Of a DNA stretch of 64,000 nucleotides, positions 34,428 through 41,779 are shown piece by piece. The DNA is taken from NCBI GenBank assembly GCA_009363175.1, contig CP045205.1:992001-1056000 (forward strand). The letters are read 5' to 3'. The DNA is from Citrobacter telavivensis. Lineage in GTDB: Bacteria > Pseudomonadota > Gammaproteobacteria > Enterobacterales > Enterobacteriaceae. The notes below the pieces were generated by a model, which saw only the letters and a program-made list of their open reading frames with translations, did no database searches and was not told where the DNA came from. The translations under genes and the position numbers were made by a program. Within the stretch, counting starts at the first letter, position 1, and every line of letters starts with the position of its first letter.

Positions 34428-35165
34428 ATGGCAAAGAAATGGATGCTCATCACTGGCGGCAGCCGGGGAATCGGCCAGGCGCTCGTGAGTCACCTGCTGC
34501 CCGAATGGAACATTGTCTTTACTGGTCGTAACGAGGTCGGTATCGCTCACACGCTGGACATCGCGAAAAGCCAGAGTACATCGACCTGGGTAAAAGGATT
34601 TCGCTGTGACGGCAGCGACGAAGCCAGCGTTGCGCAGTTAGCCACGTCGCTGCTTGACGTGCATGGCGCGCCCGCCGCCATCATCCATAACGCTGGCATG
34701 ACTAATGATGCGCTGCACATCCACCAGAAAGCACGCGACTGGCAGGAGGTGCTGGGAAATAATCTGGTCGCGGTGGTCAACTGGAATCGTATCCTGCTGC
34801 CCGCCATGATGACCCAGGGCAACGGTTCGATTGTGTTTATGTCGTCCGTGACGGCTATTAAAGGCAACAGTGGACAGACGGCTTATGCGGCCAGCAAGGC
34901 AGCGATGATTGGGCTGACGCATTCACTGGCGCGAGAAGTGGGGCGCTTTGGCATTCGGGTTAACTGTCTGGCACCGGGATTGATTGAAGGTGAAATGGTT
35001 CAGGCTATTCCGGAAGCCCGATTAAAAGCGATGCGGCAGAATATTCCTCTGCGCCGTCTCGGGCGTACGCAGGATGTTGCCCGCGCGGTCGCATTTCTGG
35101 CTGGAGAAGGGAGTAGTTACCTCACCGGTCAGACGCTGGTGCTGGACGGCGGTTTGTCCGCCTGA
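34428..35165 (+). CDS. 3-oxoacyl-ACP reductase (FabG-like SDR)
   Basis: A 245-residue short-chain dehydrogenase starting at the ATG at 34428, one base after the ACP stop. It has the NAD(P)-binding TGGSRGIG (9-16), NAG near 88, and the catalytic Asn112, Ser140, Tyr153 and Lys157. It would reduce the ketosynthase product. It is the last gene of the cluster. There is no enoyl reductase, so chains could remain unsaturated. Confidence 0.92.
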   Translation: MAKKWMLITGGSRGIGQALVSHLLPEWNIVFTGRNEVGIAHTLDIAKSQSTSTWVKGFRCDGSDEASVAQLATSLLDVHGAPAAIIHNAGMTNDALHIHQKARDWQEVLGNNLVAVVNWNRILLPAMMTQGNGSIVFMSSVTAIKGNSGQTAYAASKAAMIGLTHSLAREVGRFGIRVNCLAPGLIEGEMVQAIPEARLKAMRQNIPLRRLGRTQDVARAVAFLAGEGSSYLTGQTLVLDGGLSA

Positions 35166-35176
35166 TAAGGGGAAAT

Positions 35177-35196
35177 CGCGAGAACGACGTCTCGCG
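35177..35196. terminator. Hairpin between convergent operons
   Basis: Inverted repeat CGCGAGA-ACGACG-TCTCGCG lies 11 bases after the FabG-like stop and just before the end of the HD-GYP gene on the other strand. T runs are lacking, so it is a weak bidirectional terminator at best. Confidence 0.45.
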
Positions 35197-35198
35197 GT

Positions 35199-36371
35199 TC
35201 AGGACAGGCTGAGTTGGTTTATTCTCTGAACCAGGGCGCGTCGCTCTTTGACGGACTCCTGAAAGATCTGCAATAACGCCCCACAATTTTGTCGCACAAT
35301 GCCCGCCAGTTCGGGGGCGATTTCTGCGGTTTCTCCAACGCGCGCTTTAAATTCTGACGACAGCGTGACGCCCTGCAGCAATGACGCCAGCCAGATGCTG
35401 GCTTTCAGAATCTTCACCTCCGGAGGATGCGCGGCTTGTGCAATCACCGTCTTCTGGATCTGGCACCAGCGGGAAATATCCCGAATGGCTTCAATAGGAT
35501 AGAGTTCATCCCAGACGGCATTCTCTTCCCCGGTATGTGCTGGCGCGGCACACAGCGCCAGAGACGTCAGGTTGTGCAGCAGGCCACCTATTTCGATTTT
35601 CAGACACCGGACCGGGGAAATCCCCATTTCTCTGGCCAGAAAACCGGATATACGACCGACGACCAGAGAGTGCTGGACGCCGTTCTGGCTGAACCCATCA
35701 ATAATAAACGCCAGCATGGTGGCGATATCGCGAAAGTTATGCAAAGAGATGGAGTCGTTATGGATGCGGGGGATGTCCTGGATGTAATCATCGAACTCTG
35801 TGGATTTAATTTTTAACCAGAAGTGCTCGCAGTTTGCTATTTTTCTGAATGCGTTGATAAATTCGGGGTTATACAGGATGTGTTCGCCGCCAACAATTAT
35901 ATTAATAATCTCATCTTTTACCGATATTATATCGCTGGAGCGGTAATGGGCGATTAAAACATCCAGACGATCCGCCAGATAAACAACATGGCTCTCTTTG
36001 GGCACTTTTTCACCGTTAACATGGTCACCCTTCCCATTATCCCAGTGGGTGTGGTGATAGCGAACAATGGGACTTAACGGGGTCAGTAAAGGGACACTGG
36101 CCAGTAATTCCGCGCCGACGGCCGCGTGGTTATTGAGTTCATTGTCGTAATAGCTGAGGGGCTGAAGGCGTGACTCCTCGTTCAACCCTCCAATATCATG
36201 AAGCAGGGCCGCCAGCAGGGTTTTCCTGCACTGTGCCGGCGTGAACCGGGACTCACGGGCCAGGTGCCAGGCGATAAATGCCGTTCTGACATGATGCAGG
36301 TTAAGCCTGGGGTTAATCATGTCTATTATTTTTGAGATGCAAGCCAGTGATTCTATTAATTTTATATTCAT
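35199..36371 (-). CDS. HD-GYP-like domain protein, degenerate
   Basis: A 390-residue soluble protein. The N-terminal half has an HD domain with HDIGG at 58-62, and HH at about 105 followed by HWDNGKG where HD-GYP phosphodiesterases have HHExxDGxGYP. The metal-binding part looks largely kept but the GYP signature is altered. The C-terminal half has no motif I recognise. A role in cyclic-di-GMP breakdown or sensing is possible, next to fimbriae and regulators. Enterobacteria rarely encode HD-GYP proteins, and the AT-rich DNA suggests acquisition. Confidence 0.65.
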   Translation of the reverse strand: MNIKLIESLACISKIIDMINPRLNLHHVRTAFIAWHLARESRFTPAQCRKTLLAALLHDIGGLNEESRLQPLSYYDNELNNHAAVGAELLASVPLLTPLSPIVRYHHTHWDNGKGDHVNGEKVPKESHVVYLADRLDVLIAHYRSSDIISVKDEIINIIVGGEHILYNPEFINAFRKIANCEHFWLKIKSTEFDDYIQDIPRIHNDSISLHNFRDIATMLAFIIDGFSQNGVQHSLVVGRISGFLAREMGISPVRCLKIEIGGLLHNLTSLALCAAPAHTGEENAVWDELYPIEAIRDISRWCQIQKTVIAQAAHPPEVKILKASIWLASLLQGVTLSSEFKARVGETAEIAPELAGIVRQNCGALLQIFQESVKERRALVQRINQLSLS

Positions 36372-36422
36372 ATAATGAGCAATTTAACTTTCGCTGTGCT
36401 TCATGAAAGAAAACCACGCAAA

Positions 36423-36890
36423 TTAATCTCGTTTGCAACCATATTGCGGGAATGCGTGGTTACCAAATAGTATGACATTTTTATTGAGTTTTTTTAGAAA
36501 AATTATTTTATCGTTCGGGCCTTTACCAAATAACAAACTATTAGCAATCTCATCATCAACATTGTCAGTATTATCATGTATAGTTTTGACACTCATTATC
36601 TTATACAGATTCGCATTGGCATTGTACGTTTCATATTTCATTTTAAGCGTTCGCGAGATTAAATACTTTTTTTCATTATGTGTGAGAAGGCCATCAATAT
36701 TGACAAGAAGTTGCTCGTCCGTCATGTGAACAAAAATTAACCCTTCGGCCCGAATGTTGTCACCGTTGATACTCTGAATGACAGAAAACTGTGACTCGCA
36801 AGAGAAAACCGGAACCCGGGTTAAACAGTAAACGGTGCCGATCAATAAGAGACCGACACAGCTCAAAAGCAAGATGGCTTGTTTAGGCAT
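36423..36890 (-). CDS. FidL-like membrane protein
   Basis: A 155-residue protein with one N-terminal helix (about 5-24) and a periplasmic remainder. It overlaps by eight bases the 3' end of a ToxR-like regulator gene. The pair resembles fidL/marT of Salmonella in order and size. Its function is unknown; a periplasmic partner for the regulator is plausible. The gene is very AT-rich compared with flanking backbone. Confidence 0.6.
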   Translation of the reverse strand: MPKQAILLLSCVGLLLIGTVYCLTRVPVFSCESQFSVIQSINGDNIRAEGLIFVHMTDEQLLVNIDGLLTHNEKKYLISRTLKMKYETYNANANLYKIMSVKTIHDNTDNVDDEIANSLLFGKGPNDKIIFLKKLNKNVILFGNHAFPQYGCKRD

Positions 36891-37623
36891 TATTTTTTTC
36901 TCTGTAATAAAAACTCATGCAACTGTCTTTATCACATTTGATCAGGAGCAATTGTACAGTATCGCCCAGGGCACCTTTTACCTGCTGCTTGTAAATGTAC
37001 AACTCCTTTTGCTGTGAGCAATCGAACGGTTGCGGGACAAAGTCAAAACTTTTTGTCACCTCTCGCAACGAGAGTGAAGAGGGCATAAAAATGACGCACT
37101 GGCCCTTAACCATTTTTTGTATATCGGTGTCGGCCCTGAATGACTCGGGATTTATTATGAGAAGGAGAAAGGCGATTGCCAGGGCGATAATGCGGGTAAA
37201 CCGCTTAAAACCGTTTTTTTGCGGTTCAATGGGTTGCGGCTCAGGCTCCTTTTCTTCGAGAAATGGGGTTCGATACTCACGATCGTTATTGATAATGGCA
37301 TCTTCCGCTATTTTGAAACCAATACGGGGAACCGTGACGATGATTTCTTTTTCGACGCCCAGATCATTCAGGTTTCTACGCAATGTTGAGATATATTGAT
37401 TTAGATTACTATTTGACGCTCTGGCACCGTATTTATCAAAAACGGCCTGAAAGATTTCATTTCTCGAAAGGATATCGCCGTGGTGATTGAGCAATTCTGC
37501 CAGCAGGCGCGTAGAGGTTTGGGATAATTCAACGCAATCCCCAGTCAACAGGTTTACGAGAGACGCATCCTCGGTGTCAAAAGTGATAAATCCCTCAATG
37601 TCGAACCTCATGTTCATCTCCAC
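36883..37623 (-). CDS. ToxR/CadC/MarT-like transmembrane regulator
   Basis: A 246-residue protein. The N-terminal winged helix (about 10-108; STRLLAEL, SNLNQYISTLRRNL and TVPRIGFK are typical) binds DNA. One membrane helix lies near 145-160, and a short periplasmic tail with several cysteines follows. Such regulators sense envelope conditions. The MarT-like layout with a FidL-like partner is clear. Three in-frame ATG/Met codons at the start leave the exact N-terminus uncertain by a few residues. Its target may be the nearby genes. Confidence 0.75.
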   Translation of the reverse strand: MEMNMRFDIEGFITFDTEDASLVNLLTGDCVELSQTSTRLLAELLNHHGDILSRNEIFQAVFDKYGARASNSNLNQYISTLRRNLNDLGVEKEIIVTVPRIGFKIAEDAIINNDREYRTPFLEEKEPEPQPIEPQKNGFKRFTRIIALAIAFLLLIINPESFRADTDIQKMVKGQCVIFMPSSLSLREVTKSFDFVPQPFDCSQQKELYIYKQQVKGALGDTVQLLLIKCDKDSCMSFYYREKNNA

Positions 37624-37779
37624 CCTAAACCTTGCTTTTCTCTAACACGCAGCTTTTTTTTAATAAAACGGCGTAAATGTTAGATAAAAATCCTGAATTT
37701 ACATTCATTTCAAGCTAATGTTGCTGGTTGACACAGGAGAACGCATACTGCTAACACCTTCAAAATCCAGGAGTCTGTA

Positions 37780-38145
37780 ATGAAACTCTCGCTGTGTTCA
37801 TATAACCCGGGTGCAGCACATCCAGGCTACAACGTACCTCATGACAATCTGCAGATGTTAGCGGCGGAAATGGGAATAAGTGACCTGGCGATGATCAGGG
37901 GTCCGGAACAAGTTTTTATTCTCAATCTATTAAAAGATCGCAGTACTCAAGGCCTGTCGACCAGGGAGCTTGCCGATCTGTGTGGCGTTTCAATTTATAA
38001 AGTCAGACACTTACTTCTTCCGCTGGAGAAATATGGTCAGGTTATAAGAGATAAAATGCAAAAACACCATCAGTGGTTTTTGTCAAAGGACTCTACAGAT
38101 ATTGATTGGCATTCTAACAAGCGGTATTTTCATTTGCAACAATGA
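37780..38145 (+). CDS. PapI/FaeA-like fimbrial switch regulator
   Basis: A 121-residue protein whose residues 45-110 match the PapI winged-helix pattern (STRELADLCGVSIYKVRHLLLPLEK in register, then HHQWFL). PapI proteins direct Lrp between sites at pap promoters. This one has about 40 extra N-terminal residues. A ribosome site AGGAG precedes the ATG. It is divergent from the MarT-like gene. A fimbrial operon lies 14 kb upstream, but its leader has no GATC sites, so the classical pap mechanism there is doubtful. Confidence 0.7.
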   Translation: MKLSLCSYNPGAAHPGYNVPHDNLQMLAAEMGISDLAMIRGPEQVFILNLLKDRSTQGLSTRELADLCGVSIYKVRHLLLPLEKYGQVIRDKMQKHHQWFLSKDSTDIDWHSNKRYFHLQQ

Positions 38146-38421
38146 CCAGAAAGTCAATTAGATAACCCTGGGGATATGGAAAATACTGATTATTATCTCG
38201 CAAAATACTAGGAAAAATCTCAATAAAATTTTAATATTCTCGCACTCACACTATTGCCTTTAGTCCATTTTGTTTATGTATCGCGCATAGGGCGCGTGTG
38301 ACCCATATCTTTACGATAAGAACAAGAGTAACGCTTAACACTTTTTAACAGTGTATAACATTTGCGAATAGACTGGCCTGTCAGATGCCCGTGAAGCATA
38401 GTTTCAACGGGCAACCATTTT
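38146..38421. other. AT-rich gap without a gene
   Basis: These 276 bases separate the PapI-like gene from a convergent hypothetical operon. I see no convincing open frame, tRNA or terminator. A weak inverted match (GGGCATCTGACAGG and similar) is not enough to call. Confidence 0.4.
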
Positions 38422-39057
38422 TTAACTCTCTTTATATGATAACAGATGTGTTAGCTGTGTATTAATCTTGTCAACCAGCCACTCGCATCCTTTTTTCTGC
38501 GCTAACGTATATAGGGGTAATAAAATGCCGGTCCCCTTAACGCCCTTATTGTCAGAGAAATAGATGCTTTCATCAGGCTCCGGGTAGCCATCATAACTAT
38601 TCCACAGGGTATAAGGCGTAGCGTAAGTGGCATCATTTTCGGTTGGTGAAAAAAGATAAATGCACAGATAACTTTTGGCATCTTGTGCAGAGATTTTTAG
38701 CTCAGTAGCAAGCGGTTCACTGTTTTTTCCATATTGTTTCTGACGCTGCTCATAGAGAAGTTCACTGTCCGTGATCAGCTTGAAGTCGAGAACATAATCC
38801 CGTGTGGTCATGGGGGTTCCGGGTTCATGCTGTCGGCTGAAAACAAATGAAACGTCCATGATGGGAAGGTAGTCCCATTTCCACGACTCAAAAGGATTTT
38901 TATTTGATTGCGGAGGCTTATTAAAGCTCCACGTATTCCAGACCAGGAAGGTGGTATCCAGTTTTTGCGCGGTTTCATTTAGTAGAGGAAAGAGTTGTTG
39001 ATAATAAGCGGCGCAAATCCGATGTGCTTGCCTGACAGCAGTAAAAGGATCAGACAT
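38422..39057 (-). CDS. Hypothetical protein, partner of a nuclease-like gene
   Basis: A 211-residue protein of no family I recognise. The ATG at 39057 (MSDPFTAV) was chosen because it overlaps the upstream gene by eight bases and has a ribosome site inside it; the frame upstream lies within that gene. The protein is soluble, rich in Trp and Tyr, with a charged C-terminus (LSYKES). The tight overlap says it works with the PD-(D/E)XK-like protein, perhaps as its control or effector partner. Confidence 0.65.
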   Translation of the reverse strand: MSDPFTAVRQAHRICAAYYQQLFPLLNETAQKLDTTFLVWNTWSFNKPPQSNKNPFESWKWDYLPIMDVSFVFSRQHEPGTPMTTRDYVLDFKLITDSELLYEQRQKQYGKNSEPLATELKISAQDAKSYLCIYLFSPTENDATYATPYTLWNSYDGYPEPDESIYFSDNKGVKGTGILLPLYTLAQKKGCEWLVDKINTQLTHLLSYKES

Positions 39058-39787
39058 GTGAGTTTCCTTCAAAAAAAGAGTAGGTTGTGGGAAGGTTTTG
39101 CGATGATAAATAGTCCAAAAGCGGCTGCCAGGACTGGAGTGGAGAATGGATGCCATACAATGCAAGCGCATTCAGGCAATCCTGGATAATTCTCCCCTCT
39201 TGTTGCGTTGCCCATTCCGTCGCAGAGTATTGAATTTTTTCTCTGACCGTGCGCCATTCCAGTCCGTGAAACGTTACTTCAGGAAAACAGTATTTGAGTT
39301 CAGCAAACCATGCGGTATGCTTTTCCGGCAGATTTCCCAGAGCTAAAAAGTGCAGGGTAGATTGTTGATCCTCACTGTTTTGCCAGCCATAGATCTCTTT
39401 GCACCATTGCTGTTGATACTGTTGCCCGCCTGTTGGGGGTTTCACTTCAACGAGCAGTGCGGCGTGGGTGAAATTTAGAATAACATCGGGTTCCGCATAG
39501 TTATCTTCTTCACTCACCCATCGCGTGACATGATCATCGATCTTTGGCGGGAAATCGTACTTCGGCCAGAAAACAATGGACTCAAATTTTCCCCAACTTC
39601 TAACATCAACATCAAGCAGTGAAGTAAGCACTGTATGCAGCGATTCTTCTGACAGATAACTTATGCGTCCCCAGAATGCCGCCGTAAGCAGATCCTCATA
39701 ACGCTGGAATACCGAACGCCAGCTCTGTTCATCACCGTTTTCCAGGCTTACTCGCCGTGCTTTTCCGTTTAATATTGCCTGTAGCAT
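39050..39787 (-). CDS. Putative PD-(D/E)XK nuclease-like protein
   Basis: A 245-residue protein read from the ATG at 39787, which has an AAGGG ribosome site seven bases upstream. Residues Asp101 (EPDVIL), Glu114 and Lys116 (LVEVKPP) match the D...ExK core of PD-(D/E)XK phosphodiesterases, after two helices and followed by a Gln-rich helix. Homology is not established. It is first in a two-gene operon beside tRNA-Phe, a common place for defence genes. Defence is an inference. Confidence 0.6.
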   Translation of the reverse strand: MLQAILNGKARRVSLENGDEQSWRSVFQRYEDLLTAAFWGRISYLSEESLHTVLTSLLDVDVRSWGKFESIVFWPKYDFPPKIDDHVTRWVSEEDNYAEPDVILNFTHAALLVEVKPPTGGQQYQQQWCKEIYGWQNSEDQQSTLHFLALGNLPEKHTAWFAELKYCFPEVTFHGLEWRTVREKIQYSATEWATQQEGRIIQDCLNALALYGIHSPLQSWQPLLDYLSSQNLPTTYSFFEGNSHV

Positions 39788-39838
39788 AAAAGTGCCCTTG
39801 CTATGAGGTAACAACTGTTTTTTATCATGATTAAGTGT

Positions 39839-40288
39839 TTAATCTAATGTAAAAAAACCTGGATTCAATAAATAAACAAACGAGAGCATGAGATAGCCGT
39901 AACCGGCTAAAAAACGCCAGTTTCGTTTAAGGATAAAAACAACGTTTTTATTACGTCTGAATTTTCTGATTTTACTCAAGCGCAGATGAAGTGCGCTTTT
40001 TTCTGCATCCGAAATAGGCGCTTCAACGATCCTCTTTGAGATATATTTCTCTGAGTCAATAAATGAATGTCTATGGTGCAGTTTTAACAATTTACCCGCG
40101 AAAAAAATCAGTGTGAGTAAAAAAGCGGCAAGCTGAAAGACGCGATTCGGAATTCCCCAACAAGCGAAGCTTGTGAGTAGTACCCATTCAGCGACAGAAT
40201 CACTTTGCAGGTTTTTCCACCAGTGATTCATATCATGAGCATAGACTTGAATCGCTTTTTTGATGTCTTTGTAATGATGGGTTGTCAT
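39839..40288 (-). CDS. Small inner-membrane protein, hypothetical
   Basis: A 149-residue protein from the ATG at 40288, which follows an AGGAG ribosome site. Two hydrophobic segments (about 35-65 and 125-145) flank a basic middle with an Arg/Lys-rich stretch (KIRKFRRNK). It is upstream of the nuclease-like pair in the same direction, 51 bases away, and may belong to the same unit. I recognise no family. Confidence 0.6.
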   Translation of the reverse strand: MTTHHYKDIKKAIQVYAHDMNHWWKNLQSDSVAEWVLLTSFACWGIPNRVFQLAAFLLTLIFFAGKLLKLHHRHSFIDSEKYISKRIVEAPISDAEKSALHLRLSKIRKFRRNKNVVFILKRNWRFLAGYGYLMLSFVYLLNPGFFTLD

Positions 40289-40488
40289 CTCATTCTCCTG
40301 GGGAAGCATCTGTGCGAATGACTGCAATGTAACACGCCAGAATAGAGATCAAGAGGTTGGGGTATTGGCACTATAGGTTGTTTTCTAAGACGGGAAATTA
40401 AATGGCGAGGTAAAAATAGGATGATTGCTGTTAATGGTCAGAACCCCAAAAGCAAAAAAACATCCTGGAGGCGGGTTCTCTGAAGACG

Positions 40489-40505
40489 TGGTGCCCGGAC
40501 TCGGA
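40489..40505 (-). repeat. Duplicate of the tRNA-Phe 3' end
   Basis: The 17 bases TGGTGCCCGGACTCGGA repeat exactly the 3' end of the tRNA-Phe gene (40652-40668). The sequence to the left (AAAAGCAAAAAA, then GGCGGGTTCT) also resembles the tRNA terminator. Such duplications mark attachment sites left by elements that integrated into the tRNA gene. No integrase gene is present. Confidence 0.7.
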
Positions 40506-40612
40506 CTAAGGCCGGAGGCGTTGAACAGCGCGCTTGTCGCGCTGGCCCCGAAGGGATGAGTCGCTCGCGGCGAATAATCGAACGGAGTTCGATGGAGGAG
40601 TCCGTTTCGCCA
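40506..40612. repeat. Hairpin-rich module related to the insert in an ERIC element
   Basis: This stretch contains TTGAACAGCGC, then GCGCTGGCCCCG and GAGTCGCTCGCGG, which recur with small changes at about 55790-55845 inside the second ERIC element. Short hairpins are visible, such as CATCGAACTCCGTTCGAT on the minus strand. It codes for nothing I can support. A dispersed repeat family is inferred from only these two copies. Confidence 0.5.
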
Positions 40613-40640
40613 AAAGCAAAAAACCCGCCATAGGCGGGTT
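40613..40640 (-). terminator. tRNA-Phe terminator
   Basis: Inverted repeat AACCCGCC-ATA-GGCGGGTT. On the minus strand it is followed by TTTTTGCTTTT, a standard intrinsic terminator 12 bases beyond the tRNA. Confidence 0.85.
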
Positions 40641-40651
40641 CTTCTAAATAG

Positions 40652-40727
40652 TGGTGCCCGGACTCGGAATCGAACCAAGGACACGGGGATTTTCAATCCC
40701 CTGCTCTACCGACTGAGCTATCCGGGC
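40652..40727 (-). tRNA. pheU: tRNA-Phe (GAA)
   Basis: The minus strand gives a complete 76-base tRNA with encoded CCA. It starts GCCCGGATAGCTCAG, has the anticodon stem-loop GGGGATTGAAAATCCCC with anticodon GAA, and the T-loop GGTTCGATTCC. All stems pair. The position near yjdC and dsbD is that of pheU in E. coli. It is a frequent island insertion point, consistent with the variable DNA to its left. Confidence 0.98.
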
Positions 40728-40896
40728 AACGGGGCGCATTAAACCGTAATCATGCCTGACAGTCAACCAAATTTAGGGGAAAGCTGTTCAACTGCTTAAG
40801 TTTGCGGCAATCTGTGCGTTTCTGCATTCAGTTTGCACAAATATTCCAGACAGACGCGTTCTGAACAGGCAATGCTGACAGCGAGAGGAGGGCAGT

Positions 40897-41742
40897 ATGG
40901 CAAACGACTGGCTTGAGCTGCGACAACATGCCGATACCGGTATTGAAACAATCAAAGCCCATTTTGAAGGGCATGCGTTCGATCCGCACTGGCACGACAG
41001 CTATCTGGTCGGCATTACCCTTTCCGGCACGCAGCAATTTCACTGTCGGCGTGAACGTCACCGCAGCCAGCCTGGTGATGCTTTTTTACTGGAACCGGGT
41101 GAGATTCACGATGGCGATGCGCCGATGGCCGGTGGGTTTACCTATCTCACCTTTTATCTGGATGAACAGTGGCTGACAAAAACGTTGCAGGGCCTTTATG
41201 ACACCACGCCGGACCGCTATTCCCTGCATTTTAGCCGCACGTTGTCGCGTGAGCCGCAACTGGTGCGTGCCATCGGCGAAACGTTTAGCGCCTTGCATAC
41301 CGAAGAGATGCGCATTGTGCAGCAAAGCACGATGGATAATCTTCTTTCGCAACTCACCACCCATTGCCACTGGCGAAAGCGTCTTCCTTCACAGATACAG
41401 AGCGCAGCGATAGCCCATCGCGCCCGTGATTATCTGCATGCGCATATGGGCGACAATATTGGCCTTTCCGATCTGGCGCGCGAAACCGGAACGGACCGTT
41501 TTACGCTGACGCGCAGCTTTAAACGCGAGTTTCACCTGGCGCCGCACGCGTGGCTGATTCAGCTTCGGCTGGCAAAGGCACGCCAGATGTTGGGGAAGGG
41601 TGCGCTGCCGGTTGATGTGGCGGCGGCGCTGGGGTTCGCCGATCAAAGCCACCTTGGGCGCTGGTTCCAGCGTGCGTATCGCATTTCGCCTGCGCACTAC
41701 CGTCGTTTGTGCACAAACCTTCCAGACGGTTGCAGGAAATAA
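40897..41742 (+). CDS. AraC-family transcription regulator
   Basis: A 281-residue regulator. The N-terminal cupin-like domain (PHWHDSYLVGITLSG near 30) probably senses a small molecule, and the C-terminal pair of helix-turn-helix motifs (about 180-275; LSDLARETGTDRFTLTRSFK and DVAAALGFADQSHLGRWFQ in register) binds DNA. It lies 38 bases upstream of a LysE-type exporter gene in the same direction. It probably controls that exporter in response to its substrate. The pair is absent from the matching place in E. coli K-12. Confidence 0.9.
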   Translation: MANDWLELRQHADTGIETIKAHFEGHAFDPHWHDSYLVGITLSGTQQFHCRRERHRSQPGDAFLLEPGEIHDGDAPMAGGFTYLTFYLDEQWLTKTLQGLYDTTPDRYSLHFSRTLSREPQLVRAIGETFSALHTEEMRIVQQSTMDNLLSQLTTHCHWRKRLPSQIQSAAIAHRARDYLHAHMGDNIGLSDLARETGTDRFTLTRSFKREFHLAPHAWLIQLRLAKARQMLGKGALPVDVAAALGFADQSHLGRWFQRAYRISPAHYRRLCTNLPDGCRK

Positions 41743-41779
41743 GGTCACAGTCAGAACTCAACTAAAAAGGAGTCTGCCT

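Noticed and set aside
40385..40696. A 103-residue minus-strand frame across the tRNA-Phe region
   Set aside because: It runs through the tRNA gene, its terminator and the duplicated tRNA end, so it cannot be a real gene.
41600..41779. Long N-terminal extension of the LysE-type exporter
   Set aside because: It lies inside the AraC-family gene; the GTG at 41780 has a proper ribosome site and starts the first membrane helix.
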